Source: Rhizophlyctis rosea (lineage: Eukaryota > Chytridiomycota > Chytridiomycetes > Rhizophlyctidales > Rhizophlyctidaceae). Taken from it: a stretch of DNA of 20,863 nucleotides. This document shows, one piece after another, positions 17,320 to 20,863 of the stretch. A model generated the notes under the pieces. The model did no database searches, was not told the DNA's origin, and was given only the letters and a program-made list of their open reading frames with translations. The DNA lies in NCBI GenBank assembly GCA_027596075.1, contig JADGJC010000517.1:1-20863 (forward strand). Direction: 5' to 3'. The position numbers were made by a program, and so were the translations under genes. Within the stretch, counting starts at the first letter, position 1. Every line of letters starts with the position of its first letter.

Positions 17320-17640
17320 AGCAAATATCTTCAAAAGATGGATATTCCTCATATATTAACTGCCGTGCAATTGCTCCCATGGCACACCCGTTCAGCACCA
17401 GCGCGCCCAAGACCGCCCGCACCGTGTCGCAAGCGGTACCCACCGAATTCTGAATGAAGAGCACGGAACTTGAAGTTCCCACCACGGACACGGACAACGT
17501 GAATGCGCTTAATGTCAATACGGGTCTTGGCGGCTTGTCGACTGAGCTCGAACTTTCTTCTCTCTGCAGATTTAGTGGTTGGGGGAGGAGGTCTGCGTTT
17601 GGATGGTTGTGAGTGAACGTGTTGAGATGTTTACGTGCTC
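17320..17640 (-). pseudogene. RPS8: Ribosomal protein eS8 (RPS8) pseudogene
   Basis: From 17561 to 17445 on the minus strand the frame reads RRKFELSRQAAKTRIDIKRI, then HVVRVRGGNFKFRALHSEF. This matches the eS8 core (KRKFELGRxxA.T.....KRIH.VR.RGGN.KFRALR.D.GNF). A ctgcag acceptor stands directly before it. After HSEF the frame shifts: GTACDTVRAVLGALVLNG and GAIARQLIYEEYPSF follow the eS8 pattern (GSE..TRKTR.LGVVYNASNNEL..., then KGAIVQIDA.PFRQWYESHY) but with a deletion and changed basic residues. Upstream, near 17620-17600, a weak ISTRS...KRR pattern may be the first exon (GISRDSRHKRRA). eS8 is an essential 40S protein, so a functional copy must exist elsewhere. Confidence 0.7.
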
Positions 17641-18100
17641 GTTCTTGTGGAGGCGATGGAAGACTTCCTAAGCCCTACCTTTTGACTCAGGATAGTTGGT
17701 GAGAGTAGCAGTGCCGAGGGGACCAAAGACGAAACCATAGCTGGAATGAGGATGAGGGTGTTGGGATTGGGTGTTGGGATTGGCTGTTGGGTTGGTGTGG
17801 GCCAAACCGTTCGACCAGAGGACCGGAGTCACCGGACTTTAGGTATCACGTGTGAGTGCGATAGCAAAAATAGCACATCACAGGCGCTCCGACCGAAGCT
17901 CCCGAAACGGCTGCACAATCATTGTCTTTGCACCAAATTGGCCACAGTCGAAACAACCGAACTGCTAGCATCCTAGCCACGATGACTGCATATAATGAGA
18001 GGAGCCAGCACTCTTATCTTGGGCGTGCTGCCACATTGCTTTCCCACTTACTCTTATGCTGCACAATTGAGCTAGTTGGCAGTTGCACGCCGTCAATCCT
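17641..18100. other. Region upstream of the eS8 relic
   Basis: No gene is recognisable. It holds a short minisatellite (17758-17795) and a perfect CACGTG-like palindrome context (ATCACGTGTGAG) near 17845. Open frames on the plus strand reach 126 codons but carry no motif. Confidence 0.4.
17758..17795 (+). repeat. 13-bp minisatellite, two copies plus a variant
   Basis: GTGTTGGGATTGG occurs twice (17758-17770, 17771-17783), followed by the variant CTGTTGGGTTGG (17784-17795). Confidence 0.85.
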
Positions 18101-18135
18101 GACGCGTCCGACCCACACCACGATGTCCAAGAATC

Positions 18136-18275
18136 GCAACTCATTCACTCAAGATTCAGAGCCTGCGACATATCTGAAAACGGCTCCAACAACCCAAACC
18201 GGACCCTCACAGTGGGGGGAGTCACACCAAGTTGCTCGCGTGGCTATGGGTGCTCGCTGGGCTAAACAGTTTTGT
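18136..18275 (+). repeat. Diverged direct repeat, copy A
   Basis: This stretch and the one about 430 bases further on (18566-18705) are clearly homologous by eye. Both have GCAACTCATTCACT, GAGCCT..ACATAT, GGC.CCAACAA, GACCCTC, AGTTGCTC and GCTGGGC.AAACAGT in the same order and spacing, with many substitutions and a few indels. The flanks do not match as clearly. In copy A all minus-strand frames are closed by stops; in copy B one remains open. Confidence 0.7.
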
Positions 18276-18365
18276 TGTCTGAGAGGCACAGTTGGCATTT
18301 AGCCAACTTAGCGCGGGGATAAAAATGATGTACAAAACGCTCGGTGGTAGCCGGCTCACTCACAT

Positions 18366-19164
18366 TCACCTTTCAACCTGGACTTGGATGAGTGAATGCA
18401 ACCTCTGAGCACTAGTGGACGAGGATGGGTGGCCGCACCCGATGAGAAGGGGCCGGCAATATGTATGATATGGAATGTGTGGCGAGATCGCAGTACTACC
18501 CACTGATGAGCTCGCCGACTTCGCATGAACTTGCGCGCCCAACGGTTCCACCCTCAAGTTTAGGAATTGCAACTCATTCACTTCACCATCCGAGCCTACT
18601 ACATATATGGGACGGCCCCAACAAGCTGAATGTGACCCTCCTGCTGCCAGAAGTGCCAGGGAGTTGCTCTTGTCGCTAGTGGTGCCCGCTGGGCCAAACA
18701 GTGCCATCTGCATCACCAGCAGGGCAACCTTTCCAAGGATGATGTATGTGCAATTCACACTTACACGCACCCACCAACCAACCGCACAGGGCAGCTCCAA
18801 ATGTTCCAATCACAAACGAAACAAATTCATCGGGTGCAGCAATAATAAGTAGCTTATATGCAGTGCCTGCATCGAGGGCCCTTTTGGGTTTACAGATCAA
18901 TATCGTGCCGTTGCAGAAATAGAGCGTATGTAGTCCTCCAAAGAAGGATCCAGACCTGCGTTGAACATCACACGGACAGTCCTGTTGCAGTGCAGACTCT
19001 TCTCTTTGTATATATGATTGGCCATTGGACTGTGGACACTTGGCTTCTTCACGCTGTATGGTCATCAACTGCGTCGGCCAATTTTGGTCATCAGCATCAT
19101 CCGCCATGCACAACTTCATATCTGAAGCACTATGTTGCAGCGCATCTTGCGTCTTTTGTTCCAC
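18366..19164 (-). pseudogene. Decayed minus-strand frames, possible PH-like segment
   Basis: Two overlapping minus frames (19164-18676 and 18809-18366) together look like remains of one gene. The upstream one contains LYFCNGTILICKPKRALDAG, then TAYKLLIIAAPDEFVSF. This resembles the core of a PH domain following a RhoGEF module (LFnD.LliCKpK....YkL....LDE...). The preceding LMTIQREEAKCPQSNGQS could be the linker. The downstream frame covers repeat copy B. The PH reading is a guess from about 35 residues, with no DH helices seen. A Rho regulator next to a CDC42 relic would be a coincidence worth testing. Confidence 0.25.
18566..18705 (+). repeat. Diverged direct repeat, copy B
   Basis: Partner of the repeat at 18136-18275. 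On the minus strand this copy lies in an open frame reading GPAGTTSDKSNSLALLAAGG and GRPIYVVGSDGEVNELQF, so the repeat may derive from a coding exon that was duplicated; the family is unknown. Confidence 0.7.
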
Positions 19165-19863
19165 AATTGCACTTCAAAATCGCACCGGTGTAGAAATTAG
19201 ACGTTGGGGTGGCTTCACTGAGGAAATGTGAGGCCTAGATTGAACATTCTGTTGACATCCTGTTCCGGAGCTTTTACCTTTGGTATTGAGCTTATGAAGT
19301 ATATGGTGGCCACTGCACTTTCCGTTATGAGCTTCAACCTCATCAACTGCCTGAGGATGCTATGAGTAGCTGGAGGAAGAAGTAATCATGCTCGATGTCC
19401 TTCTGCACGAGCTCGAAGATGAGATGAATGCCGGTGATGCTGGTACTGATGCCCGATCGTGTCGGTGTCGGGTACCCTGTCAGCGCCGTGGTAAACATTG
19501 CCGAGAGGGCATTTGCTGGAGTCTGACCGGCGTTAGGGCGTTGGTGGGGATATCGGTTGATCGGGGTCCGACTGTTGGGTATGGATTTGGTTATGCAAGA
19601 CAGAGCATTCCGAACGTGAGGGGAAATTGGCGTGAAAACTTAACCGTTTCAATAACAATCAGAAAAACATCAATGAAATTTTCCTTTTCATGAACAGTGT
19701 CGTTATCAGGAGCTCCGCTTCCCCATGGAACCCATTGCGAGTGCACCTGTAGAAGAAGGTCCAACTGGACAGAGCAGCTGACATAATCCAAACGCCACAT
19801 TCCTGACCGTGCCACCAAAAATCAATGCGGAGCACCTGCGAAGTTGCTGAACATTTTCAACAA
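19165..19863. other. Region without a supported gene
   Basis: Contains a plus frame at 19388-19693 (starting MLDVLLHELEDEMNAGDAGT) that I do not recognise and that has no splice or promoter support. Nothing else stands out. Confidence 0.4.
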
Positions 19864-19942
19864 GGTCTGATAGCATAACGGCAGCTACGTCTTCAACTTT
19901 GAATACATCAAGAAGATTCCCGGTTCAACTCCGGGTCATACC
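19864..19942 (+). tRNA. Intron-containing or degenerate tRNA, perhaps Gln (TTG)
   Basis: A tRNA-like sequence of 79 bases. The acceptor stem GGTCTGA pairs with TCATACC at six of seven positions (C4 opposite T69 is the mismatch). The internal A box reads TAGCATAACGG. The T arm is perfect: CCCGG-TTCAACT-CCGGG, and it contains the B box GGTTCAACTCC exactly as RNA polymerase III consensus requires. The anticodon arm TCTTC/GAAGA encloses 17 bases, ten more than a normal loop, so a short intron or an insertion is present. Within it CTTTGAA would be a standard loop with anticodon TTG, reading glutamine. The D stem is poor. It may be a tRNA gene or a tRNA pseudogene. Confidence 0.55.
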
Positions 19943-20722
<780 letters not shown>

Positions 20723-20782
20723 GTATAGTGACATACCAATCTTTCCACGCTCAAATGTATCAATAATTCTCAATTCATCATG

Positions 20783-20863
20783 AAATCGGCGTTTTCGTTG
20801 TGTGGTGGGGTGTCGTCGTCGGGGTGGTGGGTGGGGGGGTGTGGGGTGGGGAGGGGAAGGCTG
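20783..20863. other. G/T-rich low-complexity right edge
   Basis: The last 80 bases are almost all G and T (GTGGTGGGGTG, GTGGGTGGGGGGGTG) without a constant repeat unit. Together with the C-rich left edge this has the strand polarity of chromosome ends, but no telomere unit such as TTAGGG is visible. A contig-end artefact is more likely. Confidence 0.55.

Noticed and set aside
17149..17352. C-terminal part of the eS8 relic (LAC...IVSRP resembling LLACIASRPGQ)
   Set aside because: Needs an insertion in the middle of the motif and the flanking residues do not match; too weak to extend the pseudogene.

Overview
This 20.9 kb window is nuclear DNA from a fungus. Five conserved families give spliced gene models with short GT-AG introns (about 75 to 125 bp). 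Several introns end in CTAAC- or ATAAC-like branch sequences before the acceptor, and most genes are intron-rich. A dimethylallyltryptophan-synthase-type prenyltransferase and a HET-like domain point to Fungi. I cannot place the lineage; an early-diverging or chytrid-like fungus is possible but not shown. Both ends of the window run into low-complexity sequence, C-rich at left and G-rich at right, so it looks like a complete short contig.

Left part (1-5,550): an intact six-exon PITHD1-like gene with a His-rich N-terminus (268-1404, +) is followed by a HET-domain-like reading frame broken by a frameshift near 2,400 (1972-3410, +). An unrecognised minus-strand frame (1616-2022) is open apart from one stop. 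Next come a frame-hopping, coiled-coil-looking relic (3431-3800) and about 1.7 kb with nothing recognisable.

Centre (5,558-13,840): four genes, three of them on +. They are an intact DMATS-type aromatic prenyltransferase (5558-7180), a secreted modular protein with Thr/Pro linkers and two tandem VHL-beta-like domains at its C-terminus (7980-10617, with three apparent frameshifts), and an intact five-exon glutathione S-transferase (11541-12576). A Ser/Pro-rich 262-residue protein with an RVxF-type PP1-docking motif follows on the minus strand (13052-13840). DMATS next to GST raises the possibility of a small specialised-metabolism locus, but no backbone synthase is visible here.

Right part (14,800-20,722) is a gene graveyard. 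Decayed copies of conserved housekeeping genes lie close together: BUB3, CDC14 and ribosomal protein eS8 (RPS8) on the minus strand, and CDC42 on the plus strand. They carry frameshifts, in-frame stops, a 37-bp tandem duplication and changed catalytic residues, yet CDC14 and CDC42 keep recognisable introns, so they descend from genomic DNA and not from reverse-transcribed mRNA. An intron-bearing or degenerate tRNA and a pair of diverged direct repeats lie in the same stretch.

Lesions concentrate in particular genes. PITHD1, DMATS, GST and the RVxF gene are clean across roughly 3.6 kb of coding sequence, which argues that the broken genes reflect real decay more than uniform sequencing error.
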